64,000 bases of DNA, taken from Owenia fusiformis (lineage: Eukaryota > Annelida > Polychaeta > Sabellida > Oweniidae). The notes under the pieces were generated by a model. It saw only the letters and a program-made list of their open reading frames with translations. It did not search any database and was not told where the DNA came from. Where the stretch lies: assembly GCA_903813345.2 (NCBI GenBank), contig CAIIXF020000009.1, positions 33,423,259 through 33,487,258 on the forward strand, in the 5' to 3' direction. A program made the position numbers and the translations under genes. Below are positions 1 through 12,521 of this stretch, piece after piece (position 1 is the stretch's first letter; every line of letters begins with the position of its first letter).

Positions 1-158
1 CATAGGCATTTGGAAAAAGCTTGCATTATACATTGATTACAGTAGAATCTAAAAGTTTTCACAAATCATTCACCATTTTTGCTCAGTCTAATGAGTTTCA
101 AAATATGATAAAATATTCAAACACAAGAATTCTGAGACTGTGTTAAATTAATTCTTAC

Positions 159-3100
159 CCCAGCACTGCTGATCATTTGTTCCAGCTTCTTGTTGTACTG
201 ATCAATCACACCCTGCTTCCTCTCAATTATTGCATTCTGACGTACGATCTCGTTCTCACTCTTTGTAATGATTTCATTTTTGCTACGTATCTCATCATCA
301 AGGCCTTCCAGTATTATATTCAGTCTATCAATACGTGTCTTTGTGTTTGACACTTCAAGAGAGCTTCGGGCAATCTCGTTTTCAACAGAAGCCATTTGTG
401 ATTCCTGGAATATAAGATTTCTTCATTATAGTAACAAAATGGATTATACTTTAAATAAGAAAAGACAAATCAATCATTTGTGAGCATTTTAAAGTAGGAG
501 TTATCATAATTCCAACATTATGAGACAATATGCCATGGAATTTGAGGATGAAACTATGGGAAAACACCAAGATGCATTATTAATCCTTGAACAAATCACT
601 ACATTAAATGGATATATCATATCCCTACATCGCTTCAGAAAAAGATATAGGTGAACATGCAAGAATTCTTCAGGATCGGGCCTCGCTGAAAAGAAGTGAA
701 CTAAGGATGATGCAAGTAAAACTCCTTCACTTCATCACACATTCAAGTCTGTCATGTATGCATACATGCACTTACCAAATCTTTGGTCAGGTTCCTCAGC
801 TTGCCAGTGAGTTTATCTGTGTACTGTGCAGCTTTATCCATGGTCAGCTCAGACCTTATCTTTTCCATGATATCATCCTCCAGTTGGATCTTCTGTAGAT
901 GTTCCCTCTCTATCTGCTTCCTCAGGGCTGTCAGTTCATTCAACTTGAGAGTTTTGTCCTGGAGATTAAATAAAATCATTGTGTGACTTTGTGTTGGAAT
1001 TGTTAATAGAATGTCATTAAACATGTGTTTGCTTTTAAATAGCAGAATGACCTGGAGAAACCCATATATAGGGAAAGCTGTAGAACTGTCAAGGATATTG
1101 TGACAGAATTGGTAAATTACTATAAAAATTGATTGAACAGATTATAATAGTGAATAAGCATATTTATTATTTAGTCATCGATAAAAGAAAGTCTGTTTTG
1201 GAATAATAGCCAAAAGTAAACCATTCTTACTTACTGTATTCGCTCTATTAAGTGCCTGTTCAGTCTCATGTAACATCCTTGTAAATGTCGCATATTCACT
1301 CTTCAGAGCTTCCTGCTTGGCTTGACAAATAGACATGAGTTTGCGCACAGTTGCTATGTCAACCTCAGTCTTGTTTAAGATGAGAGTCAGCTTCTCATTC
1401 TGCTCTTGTTCTTTCTGAATGGAACGTTTGTAGCCATCTATCTCTGTCTCTAGGGACATGATCCTCTGTTGTTGCTGGCTGGAAATTAAAAAATATTTAA
1501 TTGTAATGAATATGAAGATTGTTAGTCTTGTATCAAGCTCTCATTTTCCCACTTGATGCAAGGATTGTTGAATTTAAGAATTTGTCGCTTAGAAAAACCT
1601 CAGCTTAGAAACCTCTTTATTTTGGCAATTGAACTTGACATACAACTTTTTCCAAGCAACTCTCAAATAATTCGCTGCCCTGATCAAATCTAACTGCCTT
1701 TGGATCTCGGAGCCAGAGCTATGACAAACCCTGCTACCAATATAATGACAGTAAATGACTACTCACTTCAGAGCCTCCAACATAGCAGCATGAGCTTCAT
1801 CTCGTCTCCTCATACCAATAAGACTGCTGCTCCACTGCTGGAACAGTTGTTTCTTCTCTAGATTGATGGATTCTATCTCCATATTGGCCTCAGTTAGAGC
1901 TTCCTTGGCAGCCTTTGTTTCATCACCTGAAATACAACAAATTGTGGTATTATATGGACGTAGTAGAATAATTTTAATATATTTTCAATAACCATTACAT
2001 AAATATTATATAATCTAACCATACATATATATTGTCTATCCCTACTTCAAGGGAATTGGATGAATTGGATCGTGAAATATATGTGGATTTTAAAATATTG
2101 GGAGCAATTTGAATTTTTTTTTTTAATATAATGAAACAAAATTGTAATCAAATTCTAAATATGAAATGAACAATATTCCATGACTTAAAACCTTAAAAAT
2201 GGCATAAAACTTACCTTGGGCAGATATCTGTGCTTCAAACATGGCAATATCTTCTTTAAGTTTATCAGCTCCCTCAACCAGTCTGTCTACTAGCAAGTCC
2301 TGAAAGAACATATGAGTTTTTATAACTGCATTTTGTACATGTATATTTTCTTTTCCATATTGTTCCTCAAAATTTGAATAGGTACAGATAACCATGGGCA
2401 TTCAATCTATTGAAAGCCCATGAGATAACTAATAACTAATAAATAGTGTACAATGGGTAAACTTAGTACTGCAACAATTTTCAGATAATCTTAAAAGAAC
2501 AAGACACACAGCGTCAAATATCACAATTTGGAGAGCAAAATGGCCATCGTGTAATTCATTCCTCATGTTTTATGATCTAGCATCTGTAAAAATTTCAAAC
2601 TGAACAAATTAATCAGTTGAACCAATCAAATTGGAATTTTGATGTCAAGAATTTCCACCCCCAGTTTTTCCCACCAAGCAGCACAAAACAATGACAATAC
2701 AACACTTTTTCAAAGTGCAATAAAAAGGCAACACAAGATGGATGCATGATACAAGACTAGAAAATGACATTATTTATGTGATATTCACTCAGAATTTGCA
2801 AAGAAACCTCAACCTACCTGCTTCTGTTTTTCAACTTCAGCTTTCTCAACTTCAACATCAGCCTTCTCTGCTGCACGACGCATTACGGCAATGTCTGATC
2901 TGACATCTTCTTTGGCATTGTCCATGTAGAACAGACGCAAGGCCAAGTTTTCTACTTCTTGTTGCAGCTCAGCACCTGCAAATTGAAATATGATTTGTTT
3001 ACATACAAAGAAGCTGTCTTTTGCTAAAGGTTGATTTAAGCTGTCCTCTTTAAAGTAAGACTTTCATTTGATCAAGCCCACATTCAATTATAATATTGTG

Positions 3101-6100
3101 TAATCAGATACTAATCATGAAACTGTATTGCCGACATTGAAATTCTCATGAAAGGTCATATAAATTACATTTTGATACCATAAGATTTCATCAGTATTAA
3201 ATCTTCTGTAATAGTCAGATAAATATACCTTTCTTTCTCTCCTTGTTAACATTCAGCTGTTGACTTTTATAAAGACGTCTCATTTCTTCCAGCTCAGCTT
3301 CAGTTTGATCTCGTGCTTGTTGAATTGCTGCAAATTCATCGTGGTTCTTCTCTAAGATCATCTGATGACGAGCCAGTTCTTGCTGTACACCATACAGCTC
3401 CACACCAAGGTCTTCACGAACTTTCTGCTTTGTCCTCAGGCCTTCAGTCTGCAATTAGAAATTCAGTACATACATGAAGAATGTGATTTTGTTCTAGCCT
3501 AAAAAAATGAGGAAAGTTAATCATGATTAGGTATATAACCCTAACACCATAATGTATGGACCCAAAAATAAGCAGGTTTGGGATATAAGGGGACTAGAAA
3601 TGAGCTAATAATGTATGAGAGATTCAAATTTCTAAATAGGCAAAATTGTTTGATGACTACCATGCTTCCAAAAGAGAACAATTTATAAATGAACTCTTAC
3701 ATTTCCAAATGTGGTTTAAGGAATGTAACACTATTGAAAAATAGGAGAACAAAACCTCATTTAAATGGATTTGGATTATACAATGTATAATGAACAATGA
3801 CTGTTTTGAAGTGTCTGTCGGATAATATCTAAAAGCAGACAATTAACCACTATGGGTCTAAATATCAGACTGCCAGTTGTGATCTATGATAGCCTTGAAT
3901 TAGTCTTGCGTTTTAGTATATCTCACAATATCAACAAACTCACCAATTCTCTGAGTTCAAGTGTGACTTTCTCCTCTTGTTTGATGAGATGATCATTCAA
4001 AGCTTTCTGGAATCGTCTCATCAATGGATGGTCAGGATCCAAGACCACCATCTCTGATTCCCCATCACTATCCTCATCACTTGGTTCCTCTTCCTCAACA
4101 ACTTCATCCTCCTCTTCATCATCATACTCCTCCATGGCATCATTGTCAGTGAATGGCCGGTTGAGGATGTTGTTTACATTGGGCTGGATTGCAGGCCTGA
4201 TGAAAATAATAATGAAAAATGAAAAACATCCCTTTCATAGAAGCAGGTAGAAAACATGTAATTTGAATGCTCAAGAGATACTTATACAATGGTACACAGT
4301 GACCTTGTTCATGAAATGAAATATGATCATACCAGCAATGACAGTTACCTGCCAAAAGTCAGCACGACTGTGAAATTATACACAAAAAGTTGTCCTACTC
4401 TGCCCACCTTAACCCTATGTCCTCAGTATTAGAGTAACACTGAAGTTGCAATACACCTTCTGCCATATTTTATTCTGGTCAAGTGAGTTGTGAGTAACCA
4501 TGAAAAGTTTGCAGCACATTGTTGGAGTCATATGCTCTCTATTGAATTTCTCTTCGCTGGTGAGTTTTGTCAAAATTATGATACATGGAGATATTTTGAT
4601 CAAAATAAAACAGGAAAAATTAGGACTGAGAGCCATGTTGAGAAAAGCCTGGGGGGATGAACATGACAAGACCACACATAATTTCCAACTTACACCAATG
4701 TAGCCTCATCTTCTTGTGCCCAGTTGTCACCTTGGGGTGGATCCGTGGTCTGGGAGTCATCAACTAATAAATAAATATGGACTTGCATTTTATAATAACA
4801 TTAGCAGTTACCAGTTGATATTGGCCATAAGTAGGCAAAGTCTTACATACAGTACTAACTGTACTTAACTAATTAATATTCAAACAATACCTTAAGATCT
4901 TATTTAACATGTAGAATAATGAGTACTTACAACAACTTAAACGATTAATTTTACATATACAATATAAATCTAAATATTGATATATAGATGAGCATAGTAA
5001 TGTGCTAGCTCAAGAAATGCTTTTCCCAATGGAATCATGTAGAGAACACCAAAAATTTACCCTCAAATTGGTGCCTGGCTGAGCCTGGTCTTGAACCCTG
5101 CAAGGAGAGCACCTCAGAGCCTTCTTTAGACAGGGGACGGTTTGACCCATAGGACCGTTGAGAGCCCATGGGGATAGGGGGTTTGTCCTCTCTTGCTGAG
5201 GTGGGTAGTGATCCAACTGGGGTGCTAGTTTTAGAACCAGTTGGAGTATTACGATTCTGAGACCCCCTGGCTGATCCTTGAGGGGTACCTACCCTTGAGC
5301 CAACAGGAGTTCCTTGTATTGAGCCCACTGGGGTCTCTTCCCTTGACCCTCGAGGAGTACCCTCCTTGGAGCCTAATGGAGTACCAACTCTAGAACCCTG
5401 AGGGGTACCTACCCTCGAGCCAACAGGGGTTCCTTGTATTGAGCCCACTGGGGTCTCTTCCCTTGATCCTCGAGGAGTACCCTCCTTAGAGCCTAATGGA
5501 GTACCAACTCTAGAACCCTGAGGGGTACCTGTTCTCGATCCCTTAGGAGTGCCAGTTCTAGAACTTTTAGGTGTTGCTGTTCTTGAAATCTGAGGGGTAG
5601 GGGGCTTAGATCCTTGTGGGGTAGGGGGCTTAGATCCCTGTGGAGTAGATGGTTTAGATCCCTGGGGAGTAGGGGGTTTAGATCCCTGGGGGGTAGGAGT
5701 TTTAGAGGTCTGAGGTGTGCCCTGTCTAGAGCTCTTTGGTGTTGCAGGTTTTGATCCCCTCTTGCTGGATGAAGGTCGAGAACCTAGATTAGACATCAAC
5801 AATCGCAAAAGTTAAAACAAATCAAAATCTTACCATATAAACAAAAGGTTTAACTAGTATGTAACGGTTAGTATGGTGCATTAATACCATGCAATGTCAT
5901 ATCTGTACAAATCATGAAGTTTCAAGTAGCCATTTGAAGAACTTCAACACATTCAAGTTAAAATATCCAAGCATTAGGTAAAAACATACATGTTCATTCA
6001 ACACAGAATGACAAGAACAGACAGAAACACAGTATTACAAAATCAAATAAGATTCACACAAGAATTTTTAATTATTTTAATTACATATTTCAATCAAATA

Positions 6101-7674
6101 CATGTATAAGTGCATTGTGCAATATGTTAATTGGATCATTTAAATTATTGTTTTTGTTTGATTAACCAACAATCAATTCACACACAAAGGACAAGAACCT
6201 CAATTTTTCTGTTGCATACCTTGACCCGAGGCTTGTCCTGAAGGATTTTGTTCTGCTTCCATATCACCTGTATCAATCTGAAAATAATTCATCAATTCAT
6301 AAAAATAAGCAGCCGTATCCACGGGGTGTCTGGGGTGTTCAATCAATTTCAAAATCATGCAGTTTTTCACCATTTTGAGCACTTTTCAAGTGATTTTAGA
6401 CCAAAGTCAAACGTGATCACCTTCTGGAATGTTTTGAAAAGTGATCCGCTTGGCTATGGGCCAGATAAATAATAACAACCCTTATTTCTTTTTGGGTAAA
6501 AAGATCTTCACACAAATAAGTATAAAATAATATGTGTGTTCTAACAAAATTAATTTTTGTCCGATAATCAATTCATTCTCAAGTTTGGAGCACAACTGTA
6601 TTTTGCCTTCAGGAGAAAAAAAGTGACTAACTAAGCTGTATCATAAGATACTATTTCTCTGTTTACAATAGTCTTCTAAGGTTACAGTCATACTGAAGAA
6701 TGAATACCTTCTAAAAAATTTCTTTTTGGCAATAAGATAGACTATACTATAACACTAGGGGGATTGCATTGAACTTCGATGTATTGGGTTATTTCGATGT
6801 AGGGCTATCTTAATCCAAGGTTGCTGAACTTGGAAATTTGAATTATTGGCAATGGTCGAAATAACATACTTTAGTTGAATTACAGTCAACCCACGTCAAA
6901 GTAACCCCATATGTCGAAGTCCGATGCATTCCCCCAATATCATGAACAAGTACTAACTTCCTGTAATGCTTTCACTGTAACATCCTGAACAACATCCCCA
7001 ACAGTGGGCTTCGATTCATCTGCTGAAGGTGGTCTACAAAAATAATTTCTTAGGATGAAATGAAAAGATTAGGCCTTGACAAGCAATTAACTAAGGATTT
7101 GATACATTCAGGGGAAGTGTAAGTTGTCACTCGTTATTTTTGTGGCTCCAGAATTGCCCTGCTTATCACACTTATATCCTAATTTTGAGAGAAATGTTTT
7201 TAGAAACAATAGAAGGTCAGTGAGGTAATTAAGAAGGTGGTTTCATATTATTAAGGATGTTTATTGAATTGTGAATTGCAGACATGAAAATGAGTGACAT
7301 TCCGAATTTCCTCCAAGCTAAATATATTTGTTAGTACAATTGAATTGGACCTTTTAAAAATCACTATTTGAAATTCAATTTTCAATGACGGATATATCGT
7401 AAACAACAAAAATAGGCTATAGCCAAAAAAATTAAGCTTAAGCTTAGACCCTAGCATAATTCAATTCTGAATTTGAAAAAAATCTGTCAAGAAATGAGAA
7501 AGTACAAAAAATCGTTTATTACAAATACACATAATATATACAGCTTTTGTATTGTTTTACAGATTCTTTCAGTACTAAGGAATCATTGGGAATTGCATTT
7601 TTGTGCATATAGATGTATAAAGGATCATAAATTGAAATAAATTATTAAAAGTACCTGTCTTCTTGGTCCGCCAT
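159..7674 (-). CDS. CCDC40: CCDC40, N-terminal 13 coding exons (partial gene)
   Basis: Coiled-coil axonemal protein; with CCDC39 the family forms the 96-nm ruler that places inner dynein arms and the nexin-dynein regulatory complex in motile cilia. Exons, in order of transcription: 7674-7655, 7033-6958, 6277-6220, 5783-5061, 4763-4694, 4196-3944, 3448-3229, 2975-2818, 2299-2215, 1926-1767, 1478-1235, 958-776, 404-159. All junctions are GT-AG and phases join without a stop, giving 832 codons. Start MADQEDR is at 7674. Residues 1-290 are low complexity; an acidic run then leads into [14 protein letters not shown] (exon 6), the family signature just before the coiled coil, followed by heptad-rich exons with human-like blocks such as [17 protein letters not shown]. 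The human protein is about 1140 residues, so roughly the last third lies beyond base 1. The LDPDHP signature and colinear coiled coil make the identification firm; the 58-nt exon at 6277-6220 is the least certain. Confidence 0.93.
5061..5783 (-). repeat. CCDC40: CCDC40 exon 4: array of 8-residue TP repeats
   Basis: This 723-nt exon encodes about 22 tandem units of the form G-S-(K/R)-x-x-T-P-x, for example GSKPPTPQ and GSREETPV. It includes a higher-order duplication: five units (about 120 bp) at 5281-5400 are repeated almost exactly at 5401-5520. The reading frame stays open across the whole array and the exon joins its neighbours in phase 1, so the repeat is translated. The units are basic and carry a Thr-Pro in nearly every copy, a composition seen in proline-directed kinase substrates and in microtubule-binding linkers. 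Vertebrate CCDC40 has only a disordered acidic N-terminus in this position. Confidence 0.9.
6758..6935. mobile_element. Small imperfect inverted-repeat element (MITE-like)
   Basis: About 40 bp at the left (GGGGGATTGCATTGAACTTC...) pair imperfectly with the reverse complement of the right end (GGGGGAATGCATCGGACTTC...). The element is about 180 bp, lies in CCDC40 intron 2 and has no coding capacity. No target-site duplication is evident, so the exact ends and family are open. Confidence 0.5.
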
Positions 7675-7684
7675 GATGTATTTT

Positions 7685-7697
7685 GTTGCTTGGTCAC
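7685..7697 (-). promoter_or_regulatory. Candidate RFX X-box at the CCDC40 start
   Basis: On the minus strand the 13-mer GTGACCAAGCAAC reads GTGACC-A-AGCAAC and fits the X-box consensus GTNRCC(N0-3)RGYAAC in both half sites. It ends 10 bp upstream of the CCDC40 ATG. RFX factors control motile-cilium genes in animals, so target and location agree. A CCAAT motif lies nearby (about 7729-7736). The transcription start is unknown, so the site could be in the 5' UTR. Spacing of one base is allowed but less common than two. Confidence 0.45.
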
Positions 7698-8360
7698 AAA
7701 GAGCACTGTGGGTAATATTTGTCAAAGGACCAATCAAAACGCGCGTAACAGTTTCATTCGGAAAAAAGCAAAAATTTAGGAAAATATACGAAAAATGAAA
7801 AACAAAGCATATTTTCGACAATATCTCACCGTATAGTGGATTATAATTGTGCTAAGTAGGTAAATATGAATTATATGTATCTTATCTAAAACATGTATTG
7901 TTTAAAATGAGAAAATGGTAATGTATTGGTTTATTAAATGTTGTTGAAGTGAAAAACATCAAGGTCACATTTTCTGGCACACTCATCATTATCATTTATT
8001 TATTCTTTCTGAGCTCAGGTTTTACCCAGCTGATTGAGAATCATCATAGCTTCAAAATCAAGTTATTTTCCCTTAGTATCGGTTCCAAAATTACATGTTT
8101 GGCAACCATAAATAAAGATTTTCAACTTATAGCGACCTACATGTAGTGTAGATCTTGTTGTCAATCCAATTTCTCATTGACAAAATGCCAAATTCTCGGT
8201 CTCACGTAATGGGTTGAATTTATTGGACAATTTTGTAAAACATGTGGACTACACCAAGGTTCCTAGGCATGCCTGCTAGACTCCTTACGAATATGATTTG
8301 AAGTGATATTTTAGAATATTTATCTCTGATATGATAAATTTATTATTATTTCAATGTTTC

Positions 8361-8849
8361 GGTTTTGTATAAAAACCTCCTACCTCATACCCACCTACCC
8401 ACGTACGTTGGACATGATAAATCTTTGAAGGGTTCAATTTTAAAGATCTTAGTTTATTAAATCTTAGTTTTTGATGAATTATAGATGCATTTGTAACGAC
8501 CCTTGATAGCAAGTTGCTACTACAGCCCAGCTGGGTTTGATTCCCACTTGGGCATCGAATTTAGCACGCTTTCTTTCAATTTCTTTATCTGCCTTGTTGG
8601 ACCTACATGTATGCTCGCAGTCATTAGTTATTCCCCTGGGGTGCCTCTGGTCATTACACATTACAATGCACCCATATGCCTTTATTTATGGATCTGTCAT
8701 CCATCAAGTCATAAAATAAAGCCAGACTTGTAGAAATGTTAATAATTAGAGCTATTTTGAGATTTAAAAATCTTTAAAATTGAACCCTTCAATGACTGTA
8801 TGATGTCCCACATAGGCGGATATGAGGTAGGAGGTTTTTATACAAAGCC
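8361..8849. mobile_element. 489-bp TIR element with 9-bp target duplication
   Basis: Ends are GGTTTTGTATAAAAACCTCC and the inverse of GGCTTTGTATAAAAACCTCC. The inverted repeat continues imperfectly for about 80 bp, including the block GAAGGGTTCAATTTTAAAGA on both sides. The element is flanked by the exact direct repeat CAATGTTTC (8352-8360 and 8850-8858). No transposase is present. Long TIRs with a 9-bp duplication are typical of non-autonomous Mutator-like elements. Confidence 0.75.
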
Positions 8850-9241
8850 CAATGTTTCTGCTGAATGGTGCGATTGTGTTTACATAGAGTAAAACAACAA
8901 TATAAATACAGCCACCCAATAGATACCTAGATGTATTTTAGCAATTACAGTATCGTGTACATAAACTATACATAATGTAGGATCTTTGACTTGATCTCTG
9001 AAAAAACATTTTTATTTACTTTTTCAGGTTCTTAGGTATCAGTGGCCATATGTAATTTACTATAGTTCAGTGCTTCAATTCAAAATAGCAACCCCCAGTA
9101 GATATTATCTATAAAACATGATCAAAACCTCTGAAATTTTGTAGTCAGTAAGTGAAATCAATTGTCAGTATGTTGTTTATGTATTACCAATAGAGAAAAC
9201 AATTAGGTTTACAAATCATATTAGCATTTTTTCCTTTCCAG

Positions 9242-9350
9242 GAAACTGTTTGTGTTCTGCTGGTTGATACCTAATATCAAGGCAGTATTACAAATTAAAC
9301 TGGATAGAGTAGATTACAGCACACCAGACAGTTTAACACCAAATAGATAG
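9242..9350 (+). other. Candidate orphan exon
   Basis: A 109-bp segment has a strong pyrimidine tract and AG before it (ending 9241) and GTAAGT directly after it. In the second frame it reads 35 open codons (beginning KLFVFCWLIPN) and then a TAG just before the donor. No homologue is recognised and no partner exon was found. It could be an exon of a transcript divergent from CCDC40, a non-coding RNA exon, or chance. Confidence 0.25.
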
Positions 9351-9439
9351 GTAAGTTTAAATCTTCATCTAAATACAATGTACATGTGAAAAGTTCAAAT
9401 ATAAATCCTAATTTTGCTCATTGTGGTAAAAAATCAATT

Positions 9440-10655
9440 TTTTTTTTTCAATTTTTATATTTCCTTTATTTCATAATACATCATACAAACAGATGCAGGG
9501 CCTACGCCGAAGCATTATTGGCCCTGTTGAAGTAGTTACAATATAAGTTAAAATAGGTCACAATGTAAAAATGATAGATATAGAACATATTTATGAACAT
9601 GAAAATAATCTTGAAAACATGAAGACAGGTCAGAGATATATGTATAAATTAATGAATATTGGACTATTTAACTTCCTTGACAATAGAGTGTAAAAATTCG
9701 GCTGTTAATTCAATAGCCTTTTTATTTGTAATTGTGTCAAGAGAAGGATCTGCAAAAAGTAAAAAGTCTACCCTGTCTTCCTGTTTTCTATTATTAAAAG
9801 AGTTTAAATTAAAGGATGGCAGTCCCCCTAGTTCTCTGTGAAAATTGAGTCTTTGAGTATTAAAAAGAGGGCAATGGAGCAATAGGTGTTTGGTTGATTC
9901 AGTAGAATGACCACATTTACATTTGGCATTTGGAATATTTTTGAAGTTATGTGTAAAAAGATGCTGCCTAAAAATGAGATCACATCTCGTTTTATTTAAG
10001 ACAATTTCTTTATCTCTGGATAGGTTTACTTTTGGGGTTGTGAATTCTTTCTTTTTCCCATTCAAAAATGTTCTAATTTTATACTTAAATGAGTTGCGTG
10101 AGTGTGCTTGTTTCAGTTCATCAGGTAAATTATCCCATAATTTAATACTGGATAAAGCTGTAAACTTTCTAAGTTTAGCAGATGCTTTGAATGGGATCTT
10201 AAAATCATTGCTACGACGAAGTCTTTGGTGGTTTACCTGATTCTTATACTGTTCAAAAACATTTGAAACATATGAAGGCATCTTATAATTATTTACAAAG
10301 TCAAACATAAAAACTAGTTTTTTTTCTTTTCTTCGATTGGATAAGGATCTCCATCCAAGACATGCCATCACCTTCTCAGAGTTTGACCCTTGGATGCAAC
10401 CACTTACAATAAGACCCGCTCTATATTGGACTCTATCTAAACTTGCTAAGAGGTTTAGATTTGCGCTGTCAAAAATAATATTGCCATATTCGAGATGTGG
10501 GAGAATGAATGCCATATAAATTGTCTGTAAGTGTTTTGATCTAACTGAAAATTTGAGTGCTTTTAATGGATTTAACATTTTATTACACCTAGTAATCACT
10601 GAGTTAATGTGTTCTTCAAAGCTAAGGTGTTTGTCTAAAATGATGCCTAAATGTT
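9440..10655 (-). mobile_element. 5'-truncated LINE (non-LTR retrotransposon)
   Basis: The insertion is flanked by an exact 13-bp direct repeat, TAAAAAATCAATT (9427-9439 and 10656-10668). A T-run beginning within the left copy is the poly(A) tail of a minus-strand element. The body holds the end of a reverse-transcriptase ORF and a 3' UTR of about 220 bp. Target-primed insertion with loss of the 5' part explains the structure. Confidence 0.9.
9664..10655 (-). pseudogene. LINE reverse transcriptase, C-terminal fragment
   Basis: About 330 codons are open from the truncation point to the stop at 9664. The upstream codons read KHLGIILDKHLSFEEHI, the standard block that follows the RT palm in jockey/CR1-like LINEs, then a thumb region (YMAFILPHLEYGN). 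A cysteine/histidine-rich block CKCGHSTESTKHLLLHC follows near the end. The catalytic palm and the endonuclease are missing, so the copy cannot move by itself. The frame has no stops, which suggests a fairly recent insertion. Confidence 0.88.
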
Positions 10656-11164
10656 TAAAAAATCAATTATATTCCATCCTTTTGTAAACAGATTTCCAAT
10701 GGGTGCTGGGAAGATCACTGCTATTGACTTAATATAGGGCTGTTTGACACATCAGTCAAATTGTGTGATTGTGAGGTGCAATATCGAATTTGTTGTCCAA
10801 GCTTTAAAATAGTAATTACAGTCTGTTAGGCTATACAATATTGATTTTAATGAAGTTGCATCTTTGAACATCTTTGAGCAGATGTTTTATGTAAAATGCA
10901 TAACACATGCTACATGTTTTGTTTATTTATTGGATATTAAATTACATATTATACATTTAGAATCACATTTAGAATGTGATTGATGTATAGAGATTTTAGA
11001 TTTACTTTTTTATTAATCATTTTTTATTCAAGTTCATATCATTGCATGTAATATACAATGAAAGTTAATCAATTTAATATTCTTCATTCATTCTTTGTAT
11101 CCTATTGTTAAGACATTGCTCAGTGTTCACTTAATAAAATGAAAAAAGTTCACGTAGTATTTCA

Positions 11165-11280
11165 ATTCCAGTGATCTCCCCAGGATTAAAGCAAGTGGGT
11201 GTGCAGCACCCACCTGAGATTTTAAAAACCGACCTGCACCCACCTGAGAATTCATTTGCACCCACTTGAAAAATTAGAAA
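11165..11280 (-). repeat. Dispersed repeat, copy 1 (CACCCACCTGAGA type)
   Basis: This segment repeats CACCCACCTGAGA and TGCACCCACTTGAAA blocks and matches, in inverse orientation, the segment at 44310-44515 (AAGTGGGTGCAAAATTTTG ... CTCAGGTGGGCGC ... GGGGAGATCAC). Both end at a GTGATCTCCCC/GGGGAGATCAC block. Class unknown. The rest of 10670-12510 shows no gene. Confidence 0.6.
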
Positions 11281-12521
11281 AATGGTTGGAAGGTTGAAAG
11301 GAAAACTGCAAAATTGCGATAACGTTACAGCATTTAGTAAGTCATAGGAGATATGATTAATCTGTATTTTATTCCCAACAGTTCTGTAAATGGTTAAACT
11401 CTTCTTTCTCTCAGGCCAGATTAATGCATAAAGTGGTTCACATATCAGTTTTAAACAAAAACTAAAAGAACTCAAGCAATAAGAATGCTGGGAAATTTGT
11501 ATAATGGGAATCATCTATGATTTCTTAAAACTTACACTTATGGGTACTTTAGCATCAACTCCTTTCCTCTTCATTCTCTTCAGCCTGGTGTTACAGATAT
11601 TTGCTGGAACATACAGGGGTTTAATGCAAGAATATTGTTTGGGATTTCCTGTATAAAAATGATACATATTCATGTGATTCATCATGTTGATAGGATAACA
11701 CTATTGCTCAAATGGCATGTTATTACACTGTACTATAATCTGAGTGAATTCTATGATTTCATGATGACTGATTGCAGACTTGATTACAAGAATTATCTAC
11801 ATATTAATACATTTTCAGATAATGTCTATGATCAATTCACAACTCAAAGTAAAATTAATTTTTCATGGGATGAATCGATATTGATTATTACGAATGAGGA
11901 TCAACAGTTTTCGTGGCCTTATTTGTAATTTATTATAACTATTCGGTCATTAGAGGATAAAGCATGTATTTAATCATGAAAGTAAATCCTATGTCATGGC
12001 TATGGTATTCCCAAGAGCTCTATGTTAGGCATTATAGGGGTATTGATCCATGCCCTAGATATGTTTCATTGCTAAACCTATGTTGGGGATACAAGGTGAC
12101 TAGAAGAAAAATAATTCATTTACCAATTTTCATATTTGGATATCAATTTTAGAATGTAAAATGATAGTCTTTCCTCTCTCTACAAAAATGACATTAAGCT
12201 GGAAATCTATTAATATTTATTAGTTTGGCTGTTTGGAAAGTTAACATTTTATAACATACCAGGTCTATATAATAGTATGCAAATATTACACTCTTGAGAA
12301 TATATTCAACAATAATTGATATTATAACCCAGGTTGAGTTCTATTAAGTTGTTTACAAAATTTCCATCATCTGCAGAAAATCAATTAAAATTATTTCCAT
12401 CAAATGTGTGCTGTAATAATGACAAGTTGTTGCTAAATTGCAACCTGGATTTTTCACATTATGCAGTGTTGATCAGCTTTTCATCTTGCTGCTTACTTTG
12501 TTGTTAGGTTGTATATTATTG

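Noticed and set aside
8494-8560. tRNA-like stretch with GGGTTTGATTCCC
   Set aside because: The A-box is poor and no acceptor stem pairs; it lies inside the TIR element at 8361-8849.
11536-11603. Minus-strand exon-like segment (TTCCAG before, GTAAGT after; frame reading NICNTRLKRMKRKG)
   Set aside because: Only 68 nt, no partner exons or recognised homology, and it adjoins a dispersed repeat; chance splice sites are likely.
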